NCBI GenBank assembly: GCA_024695545.1
Contig: JAILHZ010000111.1
Coordinates: 1 to 8,140, forward strand
Length of the DNA: 8,140 bases
Reading direction: 5' to 3'
Source of the DNA: Clostridiales bacterium
GTDB lineage: Bacteria > Bacillota_A > Clostridia > Saccharofermentanales > Saccharofermentanaceae
In this document: positions 1-6,039 of the stretch, piece after piece
Layout: every line of letters begins with the position of its first letter
Position numbering within the stretch: the first letter of the stretch is position 1
Notes under the pieces: model-generated
What the model was told of the DNA's origin: nothing
Seen by the model: the letters and a program-made list of their open reading frames with translations, nothing else
Database searches by the model: none
Translations under genes and position numbers: made by a program

Positions 1-114
1 GATATGCCATACCATGCAAATCCTACTATCTATACTGTCAAATTCGGAAAGATCGTATTCTTTGGAATCTCCTTGCCGTTCCACTCGACAAGCATAAGTT
101 CTGTGATGGTATAA
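1..114 (+). CDS. Possible 3' end of an upstream gene (weak)
   Basis: Frame 1 is open from the window edge to a TAA at 112-114 (37 codons). The residues are moderately hydrophobic near the end (GKIVFFGISLPF). Roughly half of the third codon positions are G or C, similar to the genes nearby and higher than in the competing minus-strand frame. Against it: the segment is short, no family is recognised, and the stop codon lies inside the -10 element of the next gene. It could equally be non-coding. Confidence 0.2.
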   Translation, partial: DMPYHANPTIYTVKFGKIVFFGISLPFHSTSISSVMV

Positions 115-115
115 T
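107..115 (+). promoter_or_regulatory. Extended -10 promoter for the zinc-ribbon protein gene
   Basis: TGGTATAAT is a perfect extended -10 (TGnTATAAT), with the hexamer at 110-115. The nearest -35 candidate is TCGACA at 85-90, with a long 19-bp spacer, so the promoter probably relies on the TG extension. Transcription would start near 122, leaving a very short leader with the ribosome site AGGGAG (126-131) before the ATG at 139. Confidence 0.55.
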
Positions 116-138
116 GAAAACCAGCAGGGAGTGTAACT

Positions 139-765
139 ATGAGAGATCTGATACTGATGTCGCCAAGATGCGATGAAGAAAAGAACATTATTGAGCAGTG
201 GAAGTCCAGAGCGCTTTTCTGTGATGTGGTTTCTGAGGGAAGAATCACGCTGGAGACGCCCGAAGGACATCTTTTCGTTGATTTCGGGGACAGTGAAAGC
301 GTGTATCCGCTTTATGAGGAAGATGGACTGGACTTCGATATCCGGAATTATTATCTGTACTGCATCTCTTTCAGCGATCTGGAATTCCTTAAGGGTTTTC
401 TGAAGCAGACGAAGTTTGACGAGAATTGCAAACTCGATAACGATCATGGGATGATTATCGATTACCAGGACCTGGATTCAGCCAGAGGGTTCTTCGATTA
501 CTATTCATGGGGGCTGGATGCGGATGATGTCGATCAAGCCCATCGCTACTGTACTGCAAATGAATCCCTGTTATCCGAGAGTTCTGTGTGCGGATGCTTC
601 TATTGCCTGAAGGTGTTTGATCCCTGTGAGATCGAGAACTGGATAAATGACAGAGAAGGAAAGACGGCAATCTGCCCGTATTGCTCCATCGATTCAGTCC
701 TCCCGGGAAACCGCGTGGATCTGTCAGAAGAGTTCCTGAAACAGATGCATGAAAGATGGTTTTGA
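139..765 (+). CDS. Acidic cytoplasmic protein with C-terminal zinc ribbon
   Basis: This 208-residue protein has no signal peptide or membrane segment. The N-terminal two thirds (about 1-140) is an acidic mixed domain that I do not recognise. The C-terminal part (about 149-208) matches a widespread Firmicute family often labelled 'cytoplasmic protein': CGCFYC at 151-156, then TAICPYCSIDSVLPG at 176-190, and a closing FLKQMHERWF at 199-208. The pairs C153/C156 and C179/C182 form two CxxC knuckles that should bind one zinc ion; C151 and C163 are extra cysteines. The start is set by AGGGAG at 126-131, seven bases before the ATG. It has its own promoter and about 137 bases separate it from the Fic gene. 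Similar proteins often sit among orphan immunity genes, which is an inference here. The molecular function is unknown. Gene reality is near certain; family assignment is from memory of the motif. Confidence 0.88.
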   Translation: MRDLILMSPRCDEEKNIIEQWKSRALFCDVVSEGRITLETPEGHLFVDFGDSESVYPLYEEDGLDFDIRNYYLYCISFSDLEFLKGFLKQTKFDENCKLDNDHGMIIDYQDLDSARGFFDYYSWGLDADDVDQAHRYCTANESLLSESSVCGCFYCLKVFDPCEIENWINDREGKTAICPYCSIDSVLPGNRVDLSEEFLKQMHERWF

Positions 766-799
766 GATGCCGATAATGTATGTCTCTTAAACAATGATT

Positions 800-826
800 C
801 CCTTAAAAGTGATGCGAATCTAAGGG
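800..826. promoter_or_regulatory. Upstream palindromic operator (site 1) of the Fic gene
   Basis: A 27-bp inverted repeat begins CCCTTAAAA and ends ATCTAAGGG. The outer arms CCCTTA and TAAGGG are perfect. Its architecture and length are the same as site 2 at 853-879, with a centre-to-centre distance of 53 bp, close to five helical turns. A further near half-site, CTCTTAAA, lies at 784-791. This is probably the upstream member of a paired operator for a dimeric or tetrameric regulator. Confidence 0.65.
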
Positions 827-844
827 CATTATCTCCTAATGAGC

Positions 845-872
845 TTGCTTTTCCCTTAAAATCTGTTAGAAT
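845..872 (+). promoter_or_regulatory. Promoter of the Fic gene
   Basis: The -35 candidate TTGCTT (845-850) is followed by a 16-bp spacer and the -10 TAGAAT (867-872), preceded by TGT at 864-866 to give an extended -10. The predicted start is near 879, and the ribosome site GGAGG follows at 889-893. The -10 lies entirely inside palindrome site 2, so a protein bound there would block RNA polymerase. Confidence 0.6.
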
Positions 873-879
873 TTAAGGG
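853..879. promoter_or_regulatory. Promoter-overlapping palindromic operator (site 2) of the Fic gene
   Basis: A 27-bp inverted repeat has perfect 8-bp arms, CCCTTAAA (853-860) and TTTAAGGG (872-879). The arms are separated by 11 bp that contain most of the -10 element. It shares its arms and total length with site 1 at 800-826 while the centres differ, the pattern expected of protein-binding operators and not of a simple duplication. It is not followed by a T run, so it is unlikely to be a terminator. Confidence 0.7.
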
Positions 880-902
880 GAAGAGGGCGGAGGTAAGGGC
901 TA

Positions 903-1949
903 ATGAGAATATTCAACTACTCGCTAATCAGAGAAAAGAAATGGGATTCAGAGATCCTGGGATATATCGCAGCTATTTATAAAGAAGCCGGTAAACAGGA
1001 GCTGTATCTTAAACAAAGGCCTGAGGAACTTGAGAAACTGGTCGAGATAGCAAAGATTCAGAGTACGGAAGCATCTAATGCGATTGAGGGAATCGTGACA
1101 ACAAATACCCGTATTAAGCAGCTCGTTGAAGAGAAGACGACCCCGAGAACCCGCGATGAGCAGGAGATTGCCGGATATAGAGATGCTCTCAGTATCATTC
1201 ATGAGAATTTTGATGCTATTCCATTGACGCCAAACTATATTCTTCAACTGCATAAGATCCTTTATAGTCACATGAATAATCCGGCTGCCGGTAAGACTAA
1301 GTCGGTGCAGAACTATATCAGTGCAACATATACTGATGGTCATACAGAGATCCTGTTTACTCCTCTGGATCCATTCGAGACTCCGGAAGCGTTAGACAGG
1401 TTATGTGAGGAATATAACAGAGTCATCGGAAACATGGAGGTGGATCCACTTATTGCTATACCGATCTTCATTCACGACTTTCTTTGTATTCATCCGTTCA
1501 ACGATGGTAATGGTCGAATGAGCCGGCTTCTTACGACGCTTTTGCTTTATAGATGCGGCTTCTATGTTGGAAAGTACATCTCACTGGAAGCTAAGATCAA
1601 CCAACACAAAGACCTTTATTACGATGCCTTATATGCATCTCAGGATGGATGGCACGAAGGAAACAATGATCCTGTTCCTTTTATCAAGTATCTTCTTAGC
1701 ACGATTATTGCAGCATACAGAGATTTTGAGGATCGTTTTGCACTTGTTGAAGAGAAGAAGCCGGCTGTTGAGACCGTGAGGCTTGCGACTCAGATTAAGA
1801 TCGGTAAGTTTACTAAACAGGACATTCGCGAGCTTTGTCCCTCTTTGAGCATCAGTTCCATCGAAGGCGCTCTTCGAAAACTGGTCGAGTCGGGTGAGAT
1901 AAAGCGAGAAGGCAACGGCAAAAGCACTTTTTACTACAGGATTGGCTGA
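903..1949 (+). CDS. Fic family protein with C-terminal winged helix
   Basis: This 348-residue Fic-domain enzyme would transfer AMP from ATP (AMPylation) to a hydroxyl side chain of a target protein. The full catalytic motif HPFNDGNGRMSR is at 197-208, with catalytic His197, the anion-binding DGNGR and Arg205. The segment SNAIEG at 58-63 matches the [S/T]xxxE[G/N] inhibitory helix, placing it with class II Fic proteins that are autoinhibited from an N-terminal helix; Glu62 would be the inhibitory glutamate. TEILFTPLDP (148-157) matches the flap that docks the target. Residues about 287-347 resemble a winged helix-turn-helix (KFTKQDIRELCPS, then ISSIEGALRKLVESGEI). GGAGG at 889-893 sits nine bases before the ATG. 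The gene is preceded by two palindromes that this winged helix could bind. It converges with the hydrolase gene and overlaps it by 16 bp. It appears intact; the target is unknown. Confidence 0.95.
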   Translation: MRIFNYSLIREKKWDSEILGYIAAIYKEAGKQELYLKQRPEELEKLVEIAKIQSTEASNAIEGIVTTNTRIKQLVEEKTTPRTRDEQEIAGYRDALSIIHENFDAIPLTPNYILQLHKILYSHMNNPAAGKTKSVQNYISATYTDGHTEILFTPLDPFETPEALDRLCEEYNRVIGNMEVDPLIAIPIFIHDFLCIHPFNDGNGRMSRLLTTLLLYRCGFYVGKYISLEAKINQHKDLYYDALYASQDGWHEGNNDPVPFIKYLLSTIIAAYRDFEDRFALVEEKKPAVETVRLATQIKIGKFTKQDIRELCPSLSISSIEGALRKLVESGEIKREGNGKSTFYYRIG

Positions 1950-2830
1950 ATGAATTCCATGATCCGCTCTGTCCGTTCACGGCTGGTCCGGTCGGCCCAG
2001 TCGCGGTCGGCTTTGCCTTTTGGGCCAAGAAAAACGCCGTCGCTGAATTCGTAGTGGAGGATCTTCCTGTATTTCTTGATCTCTACATTGATGCAGCCGT
2101 TGCGGGTGAGAGATCTGTGGGAAATGAAGTTTATCGAACTGCAGAGTACGAGGATCGGTTTATCCGGGAACGTGTAGGTCATGGGCACGAAAAGCCCTCC
2201 GTCCAGGTTTACGGCGTAGTGTAGTTTTTCGTTCTTCAGGGCGGCGGCGATGCCGCAGCATCCGCCAAAAGAGTCACCAACGATTCCCATGGTAGAAAGA
2301 TCCAGACGTCCTTCCCAGAACGGATCGTTCTCGTTCATCTCGTCCAGCATCTTGATTGATTCCTGAAAGTCCTCGTACCAGAGCGGTTCGACTGTGCCCA
2401 GTTTGTGACGGATTGATTTGAACGGTTCCGGGTCTTCAAAAGTGGTTCCGTCCGTGTAGGTAACAATCTTCGATCCCTTCGGATGACCGACACTTACAAC
2501 CACATTCCCATAGGAGGCGATATCTGCGCATAGCACTGTGTTCTCCATCTCGTATCCGCACAGCCCGTGACTGAAAAGCACTACCGGGTATTTTTCTTTT
2601 TCCTCAGATACAGGCGCCGTCCCGTCTCCACAGAAAGTGTGGATACCGTTGTCAGACGGGGAGGGTGATGCTTTCTGCCAGTCGGGATCCTTATAGGGAC
2701 ACTCCGTTTCCCAGTTTTCAGACGGATAGTAAATAGACAACGAAACTCTTCGCTCCATTGTCTTTCCGAACACCGGTGTATCGTATTTCCGAATACTGAC
2801 AGGGAGGTCCCCCAGTGCTTTTCGAAGCAT
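1934..2830 (-). CDS. Alpha/beta hydrolase, PAF-acetylhydrolase/dienelactone hydrolase-like
   Basis: This 298-residue protein has the layout of a bacterial platelet-activating-factor acetylhydrolase-like esterase, cleaving an ester of unknown identity. HGLCG (88-92) after the strand YPVVLFS is the usual oxyanion-hole loop. GIVGDSFGG (182-190) is the nucleophile elbow with Ser187. Asp210 (AVNLDGG) is a plausible acid, and His259 in LHYEFSD (258-264) fits the HxxFSD pattern that supplies the histidine in PAF-acetylhydrolases. There is no signal peptide, so it should act in the cytoplasm. I chose the ATG at 2830 because AAGGAG (2844-2839) lies eight bases upstream; a TTG two codons earlier is too close to that site. 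The divergent neighbour starts at 3019. Its 3' end overlaps the end of the Fic gene by 16 bp and no terminator is visible there, so read-through antisense RNA is possible. Substrate unknown. Confidence 0.88.
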   Translation of the reverse strand: MLRKALGDLPVSIRKYDTPVFGKTMERRVSLSIYYPSENWETECPYKDPDWQKASPSPSDNGIHTFCGDGTAPVSEEKEKYPVVLFSHGLCGYEMENTVLCADIASYGNVVVSVGHPKGSKIVTYTDGTTFEDPEPFKSIRHKLGTVEPLWYEDFQESIKMLDEMNENDPFWEGRLDLSTMGIVGDSFGGCCGIAAALKNEKLHYAVNLDGGLFVPMTYTFPDKPILVLCSSINFISHRSLTRNGCINVEIKKYRKILHYEFSDGVFLGPKGKADRDWADRTSRERTERIMEFIQPIL

Positions 2831-2893
2831 AAACAAGTCTCCTTGAATTCACTTCATGTACTGTTTCTCGCGACATGGTTATTTCTTTGAAAT

Positions 2894-2902
2894 ATTATAA
2901 CA
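2894..2902 (-). promoter_or_regulatory. Extended -10 promoter of the hydrolase gene
   Basis: On the minus strand the sequence reads TGTTATAAT, a perfect extended -10 (hexamer 2899-2894). No good -35 is seen at 16-18 bp. Transcription would start near 2888, leaving a leader of about 57 bases before the ATG at 2830. It is back to back with the plus-strand promoter at 2931-2939. Confidence 0.5.
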
Positions 2903-2930
2903 TCATGCTTCTCGAACAGGGCTGTTTTCA

Positions 2931-2939
2931 TGCTATAAT
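2931..2939 (+). promoter_or_regulatory. Extended -10 promoter of the acidic protein gene
   Basis: TGCTATAAT is a perfect extended -10 with the hexamer at 2934-2939. The region where its -35 would lie (about 2911-2916) also overlaps the minus-strand promoter's upstream contacts, so the two divergent promoters may compete or be co-regulated. The leader to the ATG at 3019 is about 73 bases. Confidence 0.5.
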
Positions 2940-3018
2940 CGGTTTTGAGGGGTGGTCTTTTATTCGATAGATTTCATGATGTAAATCTCGAAAACTAGTG
3001 AGAACAGGAGGAAATCAT

Positions 3019-3456
3019 ATGATCAGTGTTCAAGAGTTTAGAAATAAGATTGATGAAACCGGTGATGAATTCCCTCTTTTAACTCTGGAAGAGTTCTTTG
3101 ACGGGAACGAAGACGAGTATTCGATCGCGCCGAATGAGGCGGATGATGGCCGTCCGGAGCTTGCTGAAATCTACGAGAAGTTTAAATCACTGGAAAGCAA
3201 CGACAGCATTGCATGGATCAGGGTATTTCTTCATGATGATACGGTAATTACCGAGACAGATGATAACGAAGAACTCCTGCTTTGCGGAGATTCGATCGTT
3301 ATATGCACATGCCTCAGTAGAGAAGAAATGGAAGAACTTGCCGATTGCGAATGGCTTATGTCCGGCGGTGTTTCAGAACTGGATTTAAGTGAGTACATTA
3401 ACTGCTATCCGGATATTCCGTCCTGTTATCGCTGCCTGACTGTGGAGTGGGATTAA
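3019..3456 (+). CDS. Very acidic small protein of unknown function
   Basis: The 145-residue product holds 39 Asp/Glu against 8 Lys/Arg, with no signal peptide or membrane segment, so it is a strongly acidic cytoplasmic protein. I do not recognise the family. Visible features are TLEEFFDGNEDE (22-33), a central strand-rich stretch IAWIRVFLHDD (64-74), and six cysteines in the last 60 residues (89, 96, 98, 110, 129, 136, with another at 139) that do not form a clear CxxC pair of knuckles apart from CYRC (136-139). The start is fixed by a perfect AGGAGG at 3006-3011, seven bases before the ATG; an in-frame GTG at 2998 would lie upstream of that site. Size and acidity, next to SUKH-like genes, resemble immunity or DNA-mimic-type proteins, which is only an inference. 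Confidence 0.85.
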   Translation: MISVQEFRNKIDETGDEFPLLTLEEFFDGNEDEYSIAPNEADDGRPELAEIYEKFKSLESNDSIAWIRVFLHDDTVITETDDNEELLLCGDSIVICTCLSREEMEELADCEWLMSGGVSELDLSEYINCYPDIPSCYRCLTVEWD

Positions 3457-3496
3457 GGCAAGTGCTTTTTGTATGTGAATTGGAGAACTGGTAACG

Positions 3497-3608
3497 ATGG
3501 ATAAAAGACTTGAAGATATGTTCAAAGATTTTGAATTCAACGAACTGGCTGACTGATTCCGAACTTGGATGGCGTACTTGCGTGGACCGCATACTTGAAA
3601 AGGGATAA
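3497..3608 (+). pseudogene. Small frameshifted ORF or remnant
   Basis: An ATG at 3497, with GGAG at 3482-3485, opens a short frame reading MDKRLEDMFKDFEFNELAD that stops at 3554-3556. One base out of register, the sequence continues as TDSELGWRTCVDRILEKG to a TAA at 3606-3608. Joined with a single-base correction near 3551, they give one charged helix-rich peptide of about 37 residues. This fits a decayed small gene, or the leftover end of a larger one after a deletion. It follows the acidic protein gene by 40 bases in the same direction. Alternatively the first 19 codons are a real micro-protein, or the whole is chance. Confidence 0.35.
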
Positions 3609-3614
3609 GGATTT

Positions 3615-4745
3615 TCACACGAGTGTGGTCACCTGCGGGACTTTGTCTTTAAGGTAACTGATGAACTGTTCGAGGTCGTAAGGATATAGCTTGATGATGA
3701 GCTCGGATTTGGTGTTTCCCTCGAGTAGATATTCGAATTTATAAGCTTTGTAATCCGGCAAAACGATGGCTGGTTGGACGGTCTTGCTGTCCTGTGCGAG
3801 GTAGTGGTCGGAAAGCGTGACTCTTTTTATCGAGCGCCAGCGAAGGATCTTCTGATAGGTGAAGATGGCATATTCATCGGTAAAGACGATGAAGGTCTGG
3901 AGCTCGTGCTCGTCAAGGAAGAAAGTTCGCGTGGAAGAATCAGTCATCTGCTGAATCAGTTTCTCGTGGCCGATCTCTTTTGCTTTCCGGAGATAGTTAT
4001 CACGGGTGACCGAATTTCGGCGAACAAAGCTTATCATAAACATGCTTAAGACGATTATCGGAACCGCAATGATAAGCCTCCAGGAAATCGCATTTATATT
4101 CCCGAAGTAGCGTATGAGCGTGAAGGGGATAAACCCGAGGAAGAATATGAGAATGATCGTGAAGAATACCACGGGGATGGTCACGTTCTTGCGGTGATTG
4201 GTCTGTTCCTGCGAAGACGGCCAGTACTCGAGAAGTGCTTTTGCATTACCTTCAGTAAGACGATAGAAGTCTCCATCGACGGGAAGAGGTTCTTCGTTCA
4301 GTTTGCGAAGCAGATAAGCACCGAAGTCATCCTGGGTCTTTCCGGTGATGACGAATCCGTTCGTGCCGAAGTAGGCGGTCGTGACCAGCGGCTCGTCGTT
4401 TTTCATGCGCGAGAAGTCGAGGTAAGCGATGTTTCCGTCTTCATCACAGAGATTGAAAAAGGGGAGAAGATAGGGCGGGATTCCGGCATCTCGGGCTTCG
4501 AGGGCAACCGCGAGAAGATTGAAGTTGGCATCCTCGGTATCGTGCGGATCCAGGAAAAGGACATCGCGTCTTTCGATCGTCAGGTCGCCGCACTCTGTGT
4601 AGAAATGAATCATCTGCTCGGAAAAGTCGAGCCCGAGTTTTTCTTCTGCGACGGCGATGTCCTCACGGCGAACACAGCGTTCCGGCCAGAGAAGACCTCT
4701 GTCCTTCGCAATACGAATGAGTTCCTGATAGTCAGCAACACTCAT
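3615..4745 (-). CDS. SMI1/KNR4 (SUKH) domain membrane protein with YcxB-like tail
   Basis: The 376-residue protein joins three parts. Residues about 25-150 look like a SUKH domain: an early helix (REDIAVAEEKLGLDFSEQ), FYTECGD (48-54), FFNLCDEDGNIAYLDFSR (96-113), TTAYFGTNGFVI (122-133) and a terminal helix (138-149). Two membrane segments follow at about 188-212 and 223-242 with a short loop. The last part, 243-376, is a soluble domain with FTDEYAIFTYQKILRWRSIKRV (288-309), resembling the YcxB-like/PH-like tail seen after two membrane helices in many Firmicute proteins. Both soluble parts should face the cytoplasm. The ATG at 4745 is preceded by AAGGGGG (4760-4754) at eight bases; longer upstream reading is promoter DNA. 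SUKH proteins often act as immunity proteins against polymorphic toxins; that role here is inferred. It is divergent from the 4906 operon. Confidence 0.87.
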   Translation of the reverse strand: MSVADYQELIRIAKDRGLLWPERCVRREDIAVAEEKLGLDFSEQMIHFYTECGDLTIERRDVLFLDPHDTEDANFNLLAVALEARDAGIPPYLLPFFNLCDEDGNIAYLDFSRMKNDEPLVTTAYFGTNGFVITGKTQDDFGAYLLRKLNEEPLPVDGDFYRLTEGNAKALLEYWPSSQEQTNHRKNVTIPVVFFTIILIFFLGFIPFTLIRYFGNINAISWRLIIAVPIIVLSMFMISFVRRNSVTRDNYLRKAKEIGHEKLIQQMTDSSTRTFFLDEHELQTFIVFTDEYAIFTYQKILRWRSIKRVTLSDHYLAQDSKTVQPAIVLPDYKAYKFEYLLEGNTKSELIIKLYPYDLEQFISYLKDKVPQVTTLV

Positions 4746-4772
4746 TAACACAACCCCCTTAAACCTACTTGA

Positions 4773-4801
4773 ATCGTAGCATACAAAGCTAACTGTTTCA
4801 A
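4773..4801 (-). promoter_or_regulatory. Sigma-A promoter of the SUKH membrane protein gene
   Basis: Minus strand: -35 TTGAAA (4801-4796), an exact 17-bp spacer, and -10 TACGAT (4778-4773) preceded by TGC (4781-4779), an extended -10. The leader is about 20 bases. This is the best complete promoter in the window. Its -35 overlaps the region of the divergent plus-strand promoter. Confidence 0.7.
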
Positions 4802-4811
4802 ACCGCGAAGA

Positions 4812-4820
4812 TGATATAAT
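4812..4820 (+). promoter_or_regulatory. Extended -10 promoter of the 4906-6039 operon
   Basis: TGATATAAT is a perfect extended -10 (hexamer 4815-4820). A -35 would fall at about 4792-4798 (CTGTTT at 16 bp), overlapping the -35 of the minus-strand promoter, so both promoters cannot easily be occupied at once. The leader to the ATG at 4906 is about 79 bases. Confidence 0.55.
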
Positions 4821-4905
4821 TAATCCATAGAATCCTGTTAGAAAGCTAAAATAACGCTTTTTGACCGGTGAAGTGGAATTGGGATGAGTCATGTAGGGTA
4901 ATGCA

Positions 4906-5667
4906 ATGTATGTACGAGCTGTAAGTAATATCAATAAAGCGATTCTTTCCTCGATGGTGTATGCCAGAGTCAATCTTGGCTGGTATGCGCAGTATGTCAT
5001 TTATAACATATGGCAAAAAGCCTTTGAACTCGTGGATTATATGAATAAGTCATTGCCTCAGGGATACGCTGAAGTTCAGATGATTCAGACCGGAACCGAT
5101 GGTTTTGAAGAATATAGCGGGTCCAAGCTTCTGAAGCTGAAGGATTACTGCAAGAAGAACGGATTGGAGACGCCGGACGTAAAAGTGCTTTTCGGATATC
5201 CGGACGTGTGTGAGAACTATGCCTTCCTCTGTGACATTATCGAGAACCGGACGGTTCCCGCGGATCGATATCCGATTCAGCTGAGAGATCTGCCCGATGT
5301 TAAAGAATGGCACTATATTCAGACAGAGGACGACGTCCAGGAGTTTATGAAGCTTTTTGCTGGGTTCCATGATTCCAAGCTTGTAAGGCTCTCGTACGAA
5401 GAATCTGATGAAAGAGGAATAAAGGCGAACGCAGTATTTGATAATTCCGGGTGGTTCGGTATCGTCGAGCTCTGTTTTGAAGGGGTTCAGTTTCTGAAGA
5501 TTCTTCCGCCGATGGAAAACTACTGCAGTGAAATCTTATCTGCAACGCTTCATGTGGATGAAGACGGAGTTTTCTGGGCGGATGAGTATATGGAGAAGCC
5601 GGATATGTCGTATGAAGGATGTATAATCCGTGCGCTCTCTGTGAAGTGGAAGAAGCTGGATGCGTGA
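4906..5667 (+). CDS. Uncharacterised protein with C-terminal FHDSKL-type domain
   Basis: This is a 253-residue soluble protein with no membrane segment or signal peptide. I do not recognise the first part (about 1-140), which includes a helix-rich segment LLKLKDYCKKNGLETPD. The second part (about 143-253) opens with a helix followed by FHDSKLVRLSYEE (154-166), then a strand-rich region ending in SVKWKKLDA. An F-H-D-x-x-[LI] opening before strands is a pattern I associate with small immunity-type proteins of gut Firmicutes, without being able to name the family firmly. The ATG at 4906 has only a weak TAGGG (4894-4898) upstream; ATGs at 4954 and 5041 lack better sites, so the N-terminus is uncertain by up to 45 residues. 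It is the first gene of a likely operon with the 5689 gene, 21 bases downstream. Confidence 0.8.
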   Translation: MYVRAVSNINKAILSSMVYARVNLGWYAQYVIYNIWQKAFELVDYMNKSLPQGYAEVQMIQTGTDGFEEYSGSKLLKLKDYCKKNGLETPDVKVLFGYPDVCENYAFLCDIIENRTVPADRYPIQLRDLPDVKEWHYIQTEDDVQEFMKLFAGFHDSKLVRLSYEESDERGIKANAVFDNSGWFGIVELCFEGVQFLKILPPMENYCSEILSATLHVDEDGVFWADEYMEKPDMSYEGCIIRALSVKWKKLDA

Positions 5668-5688
5668 TGTAAAAATGAGGTGAGAAGT

Positions 5689-6039
5689 ATGGGTATTTCT
5701 TCGATTTCAGATTCGCTTCCTTGCCTGACTGAAGCAGGATTCGATGTCGGGACGGAATGTTCCGGCGCGCAATATGAGCGTGTCGCATGGACGAGAGAAG
5801 GTGTCAGGATCGTTATCGAGCATGAGATTATTCATTACACGCTCTTCTTGTCGATGTATCTTCGCGACAGGGAAGTCGATGTGAACAGGATCTTTGAAAA
5901 GCACGGCCTTCCGTACCGCAGGAAGTATGAATATCCCGACAAATCCCGCCTGGAGAAGGCTATCACTTATATGTCGGATGCCGTAACCGGCTTTATCAGT
6001 AAATATCGCGACGATCCGGACGGGTTGGATCAATCATGA
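5689..6039 (+). CDS. Small protein of unknown function
   Basis: The 116-residue protein has a likely mixed fold. An N-terminal stretch (1-25, SISDSLPCLTEAGFD) is followed by two strands (YERVAWTREGVRIVIEHEIIHYTLF, 29-53) and then helices (FEKHGLP, 69-75; RLEKAITYMSDAVTGFISKY, 87-106). There is no membrane segment, catalytic motif or metal site. GAGGTG (5677-5682) lies six bases before the chosen ATG; a GTG three codons upstream is inside that site and is rejected. It follows the 4906 gene by 21 bases with no terminator between, so the two are probably co-transcribed and may work together. Function not recognised. Confidence 0.78.
   Translation: MGISSISDSLPCLTEAGFDVGTECSGAQYERVAWTREGVRIVIEHEIIHYTLFLSMYLRDREVDVNRIFEKHGLPYRRKYEYPDKSRLEKAITYMSDAVTGFISKYRDDPDGLDQS

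Noticed and set aside
30..248. Minus-strand 72-codon frame at the left edge.
   Set aside because: It runs antisense through the promoter and start of the zinc-ribbon protein gene, has no ribosome site, and the plus-strand gene is well supported.
3455..3470. AAGGC-AAGT-GCTTT followed by T's after the acidic protein gene, a possible terminator.
   Set aside because: The stem is only five pairs with one G-U pair and a tight loop, too weak to call with confidence.
4194..4748. Plus-strand 184-codon frame opposite the SUKH membrane protein gene.
   Set aside because: It is a mirror of the SUKH gene, whose protein has recognisable domain features and a good promoter and ribosome site; the plus frame has neither.
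4754..4763. CCCTTAAA at 4756-4763, matching the half-site of the Fic operators, in the leader of the SUKH gene.
   Set aside because: No inverted partner exists at the 11-bp spacing used by the two Fic palindromes, and the G run is explained by the ribosome binding site AAGGGGG of the SUKH gene.
4840..4862. AAAGC...GCTTTTT hairpin in the leader of the 4906 gene, a possible attenuator.
   Set aside because: A five-base, mostly A-T stem with a nine-base loop is expected by chance; no leader peptide or riboswitch core is visible.
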